Positions 8,777 to 16,874 of a stretch of DNA of 64,000 nt are shown piece by piece (within the stretch, counting starts at the first letter, position 1; every line of letters begins with the position of its first letter). Position numbers and translations under genes: made by a program. Source of the stretch: Anabaena azotica FACHB-119 (lineage in GTDB: Bacteria; Cyanobacteriota; Cyanobacteriia; Cyanobacteriales; Nostocaceae); NCBI RefSeq assembly GCF_014697625.1, contig NZ_JACJSG010000003.1:124001-188000 (forward strand). Direction: 5' to 3'. The notes beneath the pieces are model-generated. The model did no database searches and was not told where the DNA came from. It saw nothing but the letters and a program-made list of their open reading frames with translations.

Positions 8777-9676
8777 TCATTTAACATTCAAGACTCCGCT
8801 TTCTTTTGCTGTTTGTAAATAGCTGGCGACTGTATTTTGTAATAATAAAGCGACAGTCATAGGCCCAACACCGCCTGGAACTGGGGTAATATATTCTGCC
8901 ACGCCAGCGATAGATGGGTAATCAATATCGCCTACTAAGCGACTCTTGCCATTAGCACCAGTGACACGATTCATCCCCACATCTACCACAACTGCCCCTG
9001 GTTTCACCATGTCAGCAGTAATTAATCCTGGTAAACCAGCCGCCGCAATGAGAAGATCGGCATTTTGGGTGATGGATTTGAGGTCTTGCGATCGCGAATG
9101 GGCAATAGTCACAGTAGCATCAGCTTCTAGGAGCATCAAAGCCATTGGCTTACCTACTAAGATACTCCGTCCCACCACCACAGCCTGCTTTCCGCGTAAA
9201 GAAATTTCATATTCTGCCAACAGGCGCATAACTCCGGCTGGTGTGCAACTGCGTAAGCCCCTTTCCCCACGCACCAAACGCCCCAAATTTACCGGGTGTA
9301 GTCCATCAGCATCTTTATCTGGTTCTATTTGGTGCAGCAGTTTCACCGCATCCAAATGTGGAGGTAGGGGTAGCTGTACGAGAATACCATCTACTTGTTC
9401 ATCTTGGTTGAGTTGCGCGATCGCCTCTTCCAATTCCTCTTGGGTAGTTTCTGTGGGAAAATGCTTACCAAAAGAAGCAATACCCACCTTAGCGCAGGCT
9501 TTTTCTTTATTACCTACATAAGCGGCTGAGGCTGGGTTATCACCCACCATCAACACCGCCAACCCAGGAGGGCGACCAATTTTAGCTTGTGTTTCGGTGA
9601 TTTGGGCAGTAAGTTCTTGGTAAATTTTTTCCGCTAAAGCTTTACCATCAAGAATTTTGGCAGTTTTTGTTTCCAT
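8777..9676 (-). CDS. folD: Bifunctional methylenetetrahydrofolate dehydrogenase/cyclohydrolase FolD
   Basis: FolD interconverts 5,10-methylene-, methenyl- and 10-formyl-tetrahydrofolate in cytosolic one-carbon metabolism, using NADP. The protein shows [21 protein letters not shown] with the catalytic lysine region, [28 protein letters not shown], the Rossmann motif [17 protein letters not shown] and the C-terminal [15 protein letters not shown]. Start: the ATG at 9676 ([11 protein letters not shown]) has a GGGGG box 5 bases upstream. A TTG at 9703 would add nine residues foreign to the family. That gives 299 residues. Confidence 0.95.
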   Translation of the reverse strand: METKTAKILDGKALAEKIYQELTAQITETQAKIGRPPGLAVLMVGDNPASAAYVGNKEKACAKVGIASFGKHFPTETTQEELEEAIAQLNQDEQVDGILVQLPLPPHLDAVKLLHQIEPDKDADGLHPVNLGRLVRGERGLRSCTPAGVMRLLAEYEISLRGKQAVVVGRSILVGKPMALMLLEADATVTIAHSRSQDLKSITQNADLLIAAAGLPGLITADMVKPGAVVVDVGMNRVTGANGKSRLVGDIDYPSIAGVAEYITPVPGGVGPMTVALLLQNTVASYLQTAKESGVLNVK

Positions 9677-9747
9677 AACGACCCCCAGAAGACGCGCCTG
9701 CAAATTTCAGTTGTCCGCAGTGTTTATCTTCTCATAATGGGAGTGGG

Positions 9748-9832
9748 TGAGTCAGTGAACAGTTATCAGTTATCAGTAAACACAACTTGACAACTGACAA
9801 CTGACAACTGACAACTGACTAATGACTAATTA
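9748..9832. repeat. GTTATCAGT and CAACTGA heptamer STRR
   Basis: Short TTATCAG units followed by TGACAAC units, the inverse of the first type, then CTGACTAATGACTAATTAG. The array is directly upstream of the lipoprotein gene, whose ATG lies nine bases past it. Confidence 0.8.
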
Positions 9833-9841
9833 GTGATTTTT

Positions 9842-10222
9842 ATGTTGTATGCAAGAAAATTTAACAATTTGGGATTGATGCTGCTGTTGGTGGTGGGGTT
9901 GTGGGGTTGCGATAATTTGAAGATGACAGTATCGCCGGGCGGTAACATTAGTTTTGGTCGCAATGTGACAGCGATAGGGAATATTAAACCAACACAAGAC
10001 CAACAGACTACGGTTTACATCCAAGGTAGGGTAGAACAGCGAGTTCCTTTATTGCAGGGACAGGTGTATCAAGTTAATGATTCTACTGGCAGCATTTGGG
10101 TGGTAAGTAAGCAAAATAATCTCAAGGAAGGGGAGTTGGCAACGTTTAGGGGTAAAGTTCGCTATGAAAGTATTACTATTGCTGGGCAACAATTTGGGGA
10201 AGTTTATTTAATAGAAGAGTGA
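9842..10222 (+). CDS. Small lipoprotein of unknown function
   Basis: The product has 126 residues from the ATG at 9842; a GTG three codons earlier is also possible. It has a lipoprotein signal: basic N-terminus, hydrophobic LMLLLVVGL and a lipobox LWGC. The mature part contains NISFGRNVTAIGNI and a beta-rich segment (VYIQGRVEQRVPLLQGQVYQV, GSIWVV, GELATFRGKVRYESI), which looks like an OB-fold of the bacterial 'nucleic acid binding'-like periplasmic type. That fold call is a guess from strand pattern. It is probably anchored to a membrane by its lipidated Cys. Confidence 0.75.
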   Translation: MLYARKFNNLGLMLLLVVGLWGCDNLKMTVSPGGNISFGRNVTAIGNIKPTQDQQTTVYIQGRVEQRVPLLQGQVYQVNDSTGSIWVVSKQNNLKEGELATFRGKVRYESITIAGQQFGEVYLIEE

Positions 10223-10253
10223 TACTGATAACAGGAACTTACATTTTAATTTT

Positions 10254-10685
10254 ATGAGTAAAGAACAAGTACAAGTAGCGATCGCTATCCTTTACCGCAA
10301 TAATCAGTTTCTCATGCAGTTACGGGACGATATCCCCACTATTCCCTATCCTGCACATTGGGCTTTATTTGGTGGTCACATTGAACCAGGAGAAACACCA
10401 GAGATAGCAGTAGAACGAGAAATTTTAGAAGAAATTGGCTATGTTCTCCCACCTTTTGCCAAATTTGGCTGTTACCCAGACGAGACAGTAGTCCGTCATG
10501 TATTTCATGCGCCACTATTAGTAGAATTGGATCAACTGGTGTTAAATGAAGGTTGGGACATGGGCTTATTAACACCGGATGATATTCGTAAGGGGAAATT
10601 TTATTCAGCCAACGCCGGCGCAGAAAAGCCTATCGGATCAGCAGCACAGCAAATTCTATTAGAGTTTATGGAAATTAGTCATTAG
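10254..10685 (+). CDS. NUDIX hydrolase
   Basis: The 143-residue protein contains a complete Nudix box, G-x5-E-x7-REILEEIG, starting at GGHIEPGETPE (residues 40-62), with the Mg-binding REUXEE glutamates present. Family members cleave nucleoside diphosphates linked to a second group, such as damaged nucleotides, ADP-ribose or sugars; the substrate here is not apparent. It is cytosolic with no signal peptide. The stop codon TAG is the first unit of a TCATTAG repeat, so the reading frame ends inside an STRR. Confidence 0.9.
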   Translation: MSKEQVQVAIAILYRNNQFLMQLRDDIPTIPYPAHWALFGGHIEPGETPEIAVEREILEEIGYVLPPFAKFGCYPDETVVRHVFHAPLLVELDQLVLNEGWDMGLLTPDDIRKGKFYSANAGAEKPIGSAAQQILLEFMEISH

Positions 10686-10780
10686 TCATTAGTCATTAGT
10701 CATTAGTCAGTTGTTATTTTCCCCCTTCCCCTTTCCCCTTTCCCCCTTCCCCCTTTCCCTTCCCCTTCCCCTCACTTGGA
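10674..10780. repeat. AGTCATT heptamers and pyrimidine-rich CCCCTTT tract
   Basis: Four or five AGTCATT units are followed by a long CCCCTTTCCC tract, the inverse complement of the purine tract at 1324. Confidence 0.85.
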
Positions 10781-10790
10781 GTTACCCCTC

Positions 10791-11912
10791 ATGCAATCAG
10801 TAAAACAATTGCCCAGATGGTTAACTTTGGGCTTGGCGTTTCCTTTAGCCACTCTGAATGGTTGGTTGCTGCTTCAGGTGGTGCAGTATTTTCAACCTTT
10901 GGTGAATGTTATTGCGGCGGCTGTGCTGTTGGCTTTTGTTTTAGACTACCCAATTCAGTTTTTCCAAGAAAGGGGAGTGAAACGCAACCTGGCTATTGGG
11001 GGGGTATTGCTGTTAGCTGTAGTGATTTTATTGGGTTTAGGTCTAACTTTAGTGCCGTTAATTATACAACAGATTAACGAGCTGGTGAATATTCTGCCTT
11101 ATTGGATTGATTCTGGGGGTCAACAGCTTGATGCTTTCCAAAAATGGGCGGCTACCCAACAGTTACCTGTAAATTTGAGTGGGTTGGTCACGCAAATTTT
11201 AGAAAGGGTGTCTAACCAGTTGCAGTCTGTGACGGGGAAAATCTTGAGTTTTGCCTTTGATACTATCGGTGTGGTGGTGAATGTGCTGCTGACTGTGGTG
11301 TTAACTATCTATATGGTATTAAATGGCGATCGCTTATGGGATGGTCTTTACCAATGGTTTCCCACGCATATAGGTTCTAAGGTACGACAAATACTGCGCG
11401 AGGACTTTCACAATTATTTCATCGGACAAGCCACCTTGGGGGCTGTACTAGGATTGACCATTACATTGGCTTTTGTATCGTTGCGTGTGCCTTTGGCTTT
11501 ACTTTTTGGTTTAGGAATTGGCTTATTTTCTTTGTTTCCCTTTGGTACAGGGATCGGTATTGCTATAGTTAGTTTGTTGGTAGCATTACAAAACTTTTGG
11601 TTAGGTGTAGAAGTTTTAGGTGTAGCTGTTGCCATTGACCAAGTAAATTCTAACTTTGTAGCCCCACGCATTTTAGGAAATTTAACAGGTTTAAACCCCG
11701 TTTGGGTAGTAATTTCTTTGCTGTTAGGTGCAAAATTGGGAGGAGTTTTAGGTTTATTAATTGCTATTCCCACCGCTAGTTTTATTAAGGACATAGCTGA
11801 TAGCTGGCGGTCTGGAGAATTGAACGAGATAAATAATTTAGATTTAGAACCAACAAAGGTAGAAATTGATATTGATAGTTCTTCGATAGAAATATTAGCA
11901 AAAAAAGAATGA
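10791..11912 (+). CDS. AI-2E/PerM (UPF0118) family membrane transporter
   Basis: The 373-residue protein has about seven or eight hydrophobic segments and the family architecture: three N-terminal helices, a large soluble loop (about 95-150, ending LSGLVTQILERVSNQLQSVTGK), and a C-terminal helix block with LLFGLGIGLFSLFPFGTGIG and the signature ILGNLTGLNPVWVVISLLLGAKLGGVLGLLIAIP, broken here for length only. The family includes E. coli TqsA, which exports autoinducer-2, and Na+/H+ antiporters; the substrate cannot be told here. The ATG at 10791 is preferred over an upstream TTG inside the repeat because it gives a normal hydrophilic start (MQSVKQLPRW). Confidence 0.85.
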   Translation: MQSVKQLPRWLTLGLAFPLATLNGWLLLQVVQYFQPLVNVIAAAVLLAFVLDYPIQFFQERGVKRNLAIGGVLLLAVVILLGLGLTLVPLIIQQINELVNILPYWIDSGGQQLDAFQKWAATQQLPVNLSGLVTQILERVSNQLQSVTGKILSFAFDTIGVVVNVLLTVVLTIYMVLNGDRLWDGLYQWFPTHIGSKVRQILREDFHNYFIGQATLGAVLGLTITLAFVSLRVPLALLFGLGIGLFSLFPFGTGIGIAIVSLLVALQNFWLGVEVLGVAVAIDQVNSNFVAPRILGNLTGLNPVWVVISLLLGAKLGGVLGLLIAIPTASFIKDIADSWRSGELNEINNLDLEPTKVEIDIDSSSIEILAKKE

Positions 11913-11940
11913 AGTATACAAATTGTACTTCATTATTCAT

Positions 11941-11968
11941 GTAGAGACGTTGCCTGCAACGTCTCTAC
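11941..11968. repeat. Palindrome GTAGAGACGTTGC-N2-GCAACGTCTCTAC
   Basis: A nearly perfect 28-base inverted repeat just after the AI-2E-type gene. A near-identical copy is at 59273-59300. It lacks a clear U tract, so it is a dispersed palindrome more than a classical terminator, but could act as an mRNA 3' hairpin. A TAGGGTGGGCATTGCCCACC palindrome follows at about 11982. Confidence 0.8.
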
Positions 11969-12050
11969 ACTTATTACTCCAGTAGGGTGGGCATTGCCCA
12001 CCACCTGCTTTCATTGGAAGGTGCAAGATGAAGATGTCAGTTCAAATTGC

Positions 12051-12091
12051 TATTAATTACCATTAACCTGAAGATAACTCTATCTTTACGT
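12051..12091 (+). promoter_or_regulatory. Possible Pho box upstream of phoD
   Basis: Four 8-base units with 3-base spacers, so an 11-base period: TATTAATT, ATTAACCT, GATAACTC, CTTTACGT. The cyanobacterial PhoB-type box is a direct repeat of CTTAACCT-like octamers with the same spacing. The second unit matches seven of eight positions; the others are weaker. It lies about 70-110 bases before the phoD start, a sensible activator position. Confidence 0.4.
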
Positions 12092-12159
12092 TTAGGCATA
12101 ACAAGCTGTGCTAGATACTGAACTTGTAAAAATTTTGCTTCAGCTTGCTATTAATTAAT

Positions 12160-13758
12160 ATGAAAACCAATCAGCAATTAAAGCTAAATCGCCGCCAGTT
12201 TTTGCTACGTTCAGCGATGACAGCAGGCGGAATTGTCACGACAAATTTAGTAGCAAAGTCACAAGTTTTTGCCCAAGGGCCGGCAATTATTACCTCCGAT
12301 AAAATGCGCCCTACTATACCTTATGGTGTGGCTACTGGAGATATTACGTATGATAGGGTGGTCATTTGGAGCCGGAGCGATCGCCCCGCCAGAATGATTG
12401 TAGAATGTTCTACTAGCGAGAATTTTCGCAATGTACAACGCATTATCGGGCCTGTTGCCTTAGAAAATAGCGACTATACAGCCAGACTAAATCTCAGGAA
12501 CCTACCCCCCAACCAACAAATATTTTACCGCGTACTTTTCCAAGATTTAGATAATAGAAATATCTACAGCGCCCCAGTTAACGGAACTTTCCGCACTCCC
12601 CCCATATTCGGACGAGATATATTATTTGTATGGGGTGGTGACACAGCCGGACAAGGATGGGGAATTAATCCTGACTTTGGGGGGATGAAAATTTATGAAA
12701 CCATGCGTCAACTTAATCCCGACTTTTTCATCCATTCTGGCGATAATATTTACGCTGATAACCCAATTCCAGCAGAAGTCACATTAGAAGACGGCACAAT
12801 TTGGCGTAACATCACAACAGAAGAAAAATCAAAAGTCGCAGAAACAATCAAAGAATTTCGTGGTAATTATATCTACAATTTGTTAGATGAAAATGTCAGG
12901 CGTTTTTACGCTGAAGTTCCTCTATTGGCACAGTGGGACGACCACGAAGTTACAAATAACTGGTATCCTGGTGAAATTCTCAACGACACGCGCTATCAAG
13001 TTACCGATGTTAACTTACTAGCCCAAAGAGGAAGACAAGCCTTTTTGGAATATATGCCCATAGCATATACAACTAATAATACAGACAGAGCGAGAATTTA
13101 TCGCTCCTTTAACTACGGCCCCTCACTAGACATTTTCATGCTAGATGAACGCACCTACCGAGGGCCAAATAGTCCCAACCGCCAGTCAGTACCGAGCAAA
13201 GATACACAAATGTTAGGTGTAACACAGGTACAATGGTTGAAAAGACAATTGCTGGCATCAAAAGCCACATGGAAAGTTATCGCTAGTGATATGCCCTTGG
13301 GGCTGATAGTCCGAGATGGTAGCACTGACTTTGAAGCTTGGGCTAACGGAGACGGCCCAGCTTTAGGTAGAGAATTAGAACTTGCAGATTTATTGCGATT
13401 TATTAAAAATAGAAACATCAAAAACGTTGTGTGGTTAACTGCTGATGTGCATTATGCAGCCGCCCACTATTACGATCCCAACAAAGCCCAGTTTCAAGAC
13501 TTCAAACCCTTCTGGGAATTTGTCGCCGGGCCTCTCAACGCTGGTACATTCGGGCCAGGTCAATTAGAAAACACTTTCGGGCCACAATTGATATTCCAAA
13601 GCCTTCCCCCAGGTACAAGGGCAAATCGACCCCCCAGTGCTGGGTTACAATTCTTTGGTGCAGTCAAGATTGATGCTAACACCAAAGTGATGACTGTATC
13701 ATTGCGAAACTTAGTAGGAGATATACTTTACAGTGTAGATTTGCCACCAGAAGCATAA
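12160..13758 (+). CDS. phoD: PhoD-type alkaline phosphatase/phosphodiesterase, Tat-exported
   Basis: PhoD enzymes release phosphate from mono- and diesters outside the cytoplasm. The 532-residue protein begins with a twin-arginine signal (NRRQFLLRSAMTAGG, cleavage near QVFAQG). A PhoD N-terminal beta domain (about 40-150) and a metallophosphatase core follow. Core motifs are WGGDTAGQG, FFIHSGDNIYADNP, LAQWDDHEVTNNW, FMLDERTYRGPN and VVWLTADVHYAAAHYY. Family enzymes bind Fe and Ca through such Asp, Asn and His residues plus a Cys, here likely C34-region uncertain. Start: ATG at 12160 places the Tat arginines near residue 13. A possible Pho box lies upstream. No neighbour is functionally linked. 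Confidence 0.9.
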   Translation: MKTNQQLKLNRRQFLLRSAMTAGGIVTTNLVAKSQVFAQGPAIITSDKMRPTIPYGVATGDITYDRVVIWSRSDRPARMIVECSTSENFRNVQRIIGPVALENSDYTARLNLRNLPPNQQIFYRVLFQDLDNRNIYSAPVNGTFRTPPIFGRDILFVWGGDTAGQGWGINPDFGGMKIYETMRQLNPDFFIHSGDNIYADNPIPAEVTLEDGTIWRNITTEEKSKVAETIKEFRGNYIYNLLDENVRRFYAEVPLLAQWDDHEVTNNWYPGEILNDTRYQVTDVNLLAQRGRQAFLEYMPIAYTTNNTDRARIYRSFNYGPSLDIFMLDERTYRGPNSPNRQSVPSKDTQMLGVTQVQWLKRQLLASKATWKVIASDMPLGLIVRDGSTDFEAWANGDGPALGRELELADLLRFIKNRNIKNVVWLTADVHYAAAHYYDPNKAQFQDFKPFWEFVAGPLNAGTFGPGQLENTFGPQLIFQSLPPGTRANRPPSAGLQFFGAVKIDANTKVMTVSLRNLVGDILYSVDLPPEA

Positions 13759-13766
13759 ATTAGTTC

Positions 13767-13816
13767 GTAGTAAGGACTTTAGTCCTAAATGTTCTCAGCA
13801 CTAAAGTGCTTACTAC
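13767..13816. repeat. Palindromic repeat GTAGTAAGGACTTTAGT ... ACTAAAGTGCTTACTAC
   Basis: A 50-base element with inverted ends of about 17 bases (two mismatches), just after the phoD stop codon. A related piece with GGACTAAAGTCCTTACTAC occurs at about 47590. It may serve as a transcription end but is clearly a dispersed repeat. Confidence 0.75.
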
Positions 13817-13869
13817 AAACTCTGACATTATTGTTACTCACCTTGTATTGCTCTGACTTTGCACGGGAT

Positions 13870-13965
13870 CTAAAAGACCCCTCTCCAAACCTCTCCCCTA
13901 CAAGGAGAGAGGCTTTAATTGCTCCCCCTTCCCTACAAGGGAAGGGGGCTGGGGGGTTAGGTCTG
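13870..13965. repeat. GC-rich dispersed repeat (ACCCCTCTCCAAACCTCTCC type)
   Basis: Two linked hairpins, CCTCTCC-CCTACAAGG-AGAGAGG and CCCCCTTCCCTACAAGGGAAGGGGG, followed by GGCTGGGGGGTTAGG. Relatives are at 19571 (single hairpin), 21814 (inside the CHAT gene), 35476 and 35550/35740. An open frame through this copy is a repeat artefact. Confidence 0.8.
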
Positions 13966-14047
13966 TCCTTAACTTTTCCACATGACGTGAAAAGTCAGGT
14001 GTTGCTGGGTACTCTAACCAGGTACATTTATCTCAACAACACCAGCA

Positions 14048-14890
14048 ATGCAACTGAGTACAGAAATACAGAAATTTTGGATAGCCCTAGCTAACTATCT
14101 AGTGTTGGGTTTGATGTTGTTTTTATACCTCCTGGCGGGTAATGGTTGGAAATTGACCAATCTCTTGAGTTTGCCAGACTTGATGGGTTTGACAATTGTT
14201 GTAGCTTTGGTGTTATTTCCTTTGCTGTGGTTTTTAGGAAATATCAAAACTCAAATGCTGCAAGCACTACCAAATGAAACTGCCTTTAAAGCAGCAGTTA
14301 TTACAGAGTATCCCCAACTAGATTTATTTTGGTTAAAAGAGGAAACCAAAGATTTAGAAGCTATTGGTTTTGTGCAGTTGATGGACTATAAAGTTGAACC
14401 AAGTAATGGCTTTGCGCGGACTTTTGCCCATCCCCAGCATCATTGTTTTGCAGAAATTGGGCAACTCTTTACAGATGCGAAAGACCAGCCGGAAAAATAC
14501 TCTTATATGTACAGTTCATTAACTCAAGATTGGGATTTAACTACAATTAATAGACAAGTTCATCGTTTAGATGCAACCGCTTACATTGGGCAACATCCTA
14601 AAGCAGTAAGAAAATATCATCCTGAAGTTTATCTTGATGAACTTTTAGAACAGCATTTGAGTTTGAGAAAACAAATGGTGAATGATTTAGGTATCAATGT
14701 AGTAAGAGATATTTCCTGGTCAGGATATAGAAATTTGGGACAACAAGCAACAATTTCTCGTAAAACAACAATGCGCCGCAAAAAGTTGTTATTGGCAATG
14801 TTAGAGGCGACGCTGTTTGAAATGAAGCCTAAATCTGAATGGTTGGGGGATTATGGAAAAGTCGCAGTAACAAGACGGGTAACAAGGTAA
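14048..14890 (+). CDS. Membrane-anchored protein of unknown function
   Basis: The 280-residue product has two N-terminal transmembrane helices (about 12-32, LVLGLMLFLYLLAG, and 45-68, LTIVVALVLFPLLWFLG) and a soluble C-terminal part of about 200 residues. The soluble region has HPQHHCFAEIGQLF, KYSYMYSSLTQDWDL, VHRLDATAYIGQHPKAV and a basic end (TTMRRKKLLLAMLEATLF). I recognise no family. The start ATG is at 14048, with a CAACACCAGCA upstream and no strong ribosome site. The downstream AAA gene is on the same strand, 85 bases away, but repeat-free; co-transcription is possible but not shown. Confidence 0.7.
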   Translation: MQLSTEIQKFWIALANYLVLGLMLFLYLLAGNGWKLTNLLSLPDLMGLTIVVALVLFPLLWFLGNIKTQMLQALPNETAFKAAVITEYPQLDLFWLKEETKDLEAIGFVQLMDYKVEPSNGFARTFAHPQHHCFAEIGQLFTDAKDQPEKYSYMYSSLTQDWDLTTINRQVHRLDATAYIGQHPKAVRKYHPEVYLDELLEQHLSLRKQMVNDLGINVVRDISWSGYRNLGQQATISRKTTMRRKKLLLAMLEATLFEMKPKSEWLGDYGKVAVTRRVTR

Positions 14891-14975
14891 GGATGCTGGC
14901 GGGAATTAAGGTAAGCGCTAAAATTAGCAATTCCCGTAGTAAACTTAGAGATGATGAGCCAAATAGGATAAGTAA

Positions 14976-16169
14976 ATGGAAGGTAAAAGATTCATCCATA
15001 AAATTAGGTTAAAAAAATTCCTTTCTTATGGAAGAGAAAGCGAAGATATTGAATTACAGCCACTAAATGTATTAATAGGCGCAAATACATCTGGTAAGTC
15101 TAATTTAATTGAAGCCATCGGCATTTTAAAAGCGACACCTACAGATTTACTTGTTCCATTTCGTCAAGGTGGCGGCGTGAATGAGTTTGTTTGGAAAGGT
15201 AGTGATAAAATTCCAATAGCTGAAATAGATGTCATTTTAGACTACCCACAAAAACCTCAGAATTTACATTATCAATTAAGCTGGACGGTGACAGGACAAA
15301 AACTAGAGCTAGTTGACGAATTTGTAGAGGATGAAGAAAAACATCTAAGTGAAGATAGTGTTTATTTTTACTACCGTTATCACGGTGGTCGTCCTGTATT
15401 AAATAAACTTAATAAAAGAGGAGAAAGAGTAAAAGCTTATATTGATATAGATGGTTTGAGTTTGGAACAATCTATTTTATCTCAAATTAAAGATCCTTAT
15501 GTGTATCCAGAACTATCTTACATAAGTAAAAATTTCTCAAATATCGGTTTATATCGCCATTGGCAAATGGGCAGATACTCAGAACCAAGAAATGCTCAGA
15601 AAACTGATTTACCTGAACATCCTTTACTAGAAGATGGAAGTAATTTAGGATTATTCTTAAATAATTTACAACACACAATAGGTAATGGAAAAGTTATTAA
15701 AAAATTGAAAATATTTTATGAAGCAGCAGAAGAACTCAGTGTAAGGATATATGGTGGTACAGTACAGATATATATTCGTGAAGAAGGTTTGATTCAACCA
15801 ATTCCTGCCACTCGTTTATCTGATGGGACACTCCGTTATTTATTTTTAATGGCTTTGCTGCTTGATCCCACTCCACCGCCACTAATTTGTCTTGAAGAAC
15901 CGGAAATTGGGTTACATCCAGATATTTTACCAACTATTGCAGAAATGCTGGTTGAAGCATCTCAAAGAACACAATTAATTGTCACAACTCATTCTGATGC
16001 TTTGGTTGCGGCTTTAAGTGAGTATCCAGAATCAATACTAGTATGCGAACGAGATGAAGACGGTTCTCATCTGCGTCGTCTTGAACCAGAAAAACTGAAG
16101 AATTGGCTAGAAAATCATAATCTCGGCGATTTGTGGCGGATGGGTGAAATTGGGGGAAATCGATGGTAA
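14976..16169 (+). CDS. AAA/ABC-type ATPase (AAA_21/OLD-like), first gene of a pair
   Basis: The 397-residue protein has a RecF/SMC-type ATPase fold: Walker A GANTSGKSNLIEAIG (about residues 34-48), a middle helical insert, signature motif LSDGTLRYL, Walker B LICLEEPEIGLHPD and the H-loop histidine in VTTHSDALV. This arrangement is typical of single-chain AAA15/21 ATPases that work with a TOPRIM-like partner in anti-phage systems. Its stop codon overlaps the start of the DUF4276 gene (ATGGTAA, 7 bases), so the two are translated together. AGGA lies 7 bases before the ATG. A defence role is inferred from architecture and pairing. Confidence 0.88.
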   Translation: MEGKRFIHKIRLKKFLSYGRESEDIELQPLNVLIGANTSGKSNLIEAIGILKATPTDLLVPFRQGGGVNEFVWKGSDKIPIAEIDVILDYPQKPQNLHYQLSWTVTGQKLELVDEFVEDEEKHLSEDSVYFYYRYHGGRPVLNKLNKRGERVKAYIDIDGLSLEQSILSQIKDPYVYPELSYISKNFSNIGLYRHWQMGRYSEPRNAQKTDLPEHPLLEDGSNLGLFLNNLQHTIGNGKVIKKLKIFYEAAEELSVRIYGGTVQIYIREEGLIQPIPATRLSDGTLRYLFLMALLLDPTPPPLICLEEPEIGLHPDILPTIAEMLVEASQRTQLIVTTHSDALVAALSEYPESILVCERDEDGSHLRRLEPEKLKNWLENHNLGDLWRMGEIGGNRW

Positions 16170-16783
16170 AGGAGGTGCGAATTTATGTCGAAGGTGGTGG
16201 GGATGGTAAAAACCAAAAAGGACTACTTAAGCAAGGTTTTAATCAGTTTTTAAAATCATTGGAGGAACTAGCCAAAAGCAAAAAGATTAAATGGGATGTT
16301 ATTATGTGTGGTTCTCGTAATAATGCGTTCCGAGCTTTTAAAGATGCTTTAAAATCCCATCCAGAAGCTTTTAATGTATTGCTGGTTGATGCAGAAGGGC
16401 CTGTAAACGTAGATTCGCCTTGGCAGCATTTAAAATTAAGAGATAATTGGGATAAGCCGTCAGGGGTTGATGACAGTCAGTGTCATTTGATGGTTCAAGC
16501 TATGGAGGCTTGGTTTATTGCCGATGTGGAAACATTGAAAAAGTTTTATGAGCAAGGTTTTAAAGAAAATGCTATCTCCAAAAACTCTAATGTGGAGGCT
16601 GTTGAGAAAGACAGGCTGGAACCTAGTTTAAAGGCTGCTACTGCTAAAACGACCAAGGGAGAGTATCAGAAAATTCAACACGCTTATAAGCTGCTGAAAT
16701 TGCTGGATGTCAGCAGAGTCCGCCAAGCTTCCCCATATTGCGATCGCCTATTCACCACCTTAGAAGCGAAAATGAAACCATAA
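16163..16783 (+). CDS. DUF4276 family (TOPRIM-like) protein, second gene of the AAA pair
   Basis: The 206-residue protein matches DUF4276: the N-terminal strand and acidic loop IYVEGGGDGKNQ, then FNVLLVDAEGPV and the conserved HLMVQAMEAWFIAD block. The Glu near the N-terminus and the following DAE acid pair look like the metal-binding acids of a TOPRIM nuclease/primase fold. The gene overlaps the AAA gene by 7 bases and so surely belongs to it. The PARIS anti-phage system has a similar ATPase/TOPRIM layout but uses DUF4435. Pairing with DUF4276 is known in many bacteria; I cannot say its function is proven. Complete, no damage seen. Confidence 0.85.
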   Translation: MVKEVRIYVEGGGDGKNQKGLLKQGFNQFLKSLEELAKSKKIKWDVIMCGSRNNAFRAFKDALKSHPEAFNVLLVDAEGPVNVDSPWQHLKLRDNWDKPSGVDDSQCHLMVQAMEAWFIADVETLKKFYEQGFKENAISKNSNVEAVEKDRLEPSLKAATAKTTKGEYQKIQHAYKLLKLLDVSRVRQASPYCDRLFTTLEAKMKP

Positions 16784-16874
16784 AAAAATTTTGCGCGATC
16801 GCCCCCCAAATTAATACATCACGTTATCATCAAGTATTGTGGCTATTCCTGTGCGTAACTCCTAGCATCTATCT

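Noticed and set aside
13789..14094. Open frame of about 100 codons upstream of the 280-residue membrane protein
   Set aside because: Most of it is dispersed GC-rich repeat, and the end overlaps the next gene. No family.
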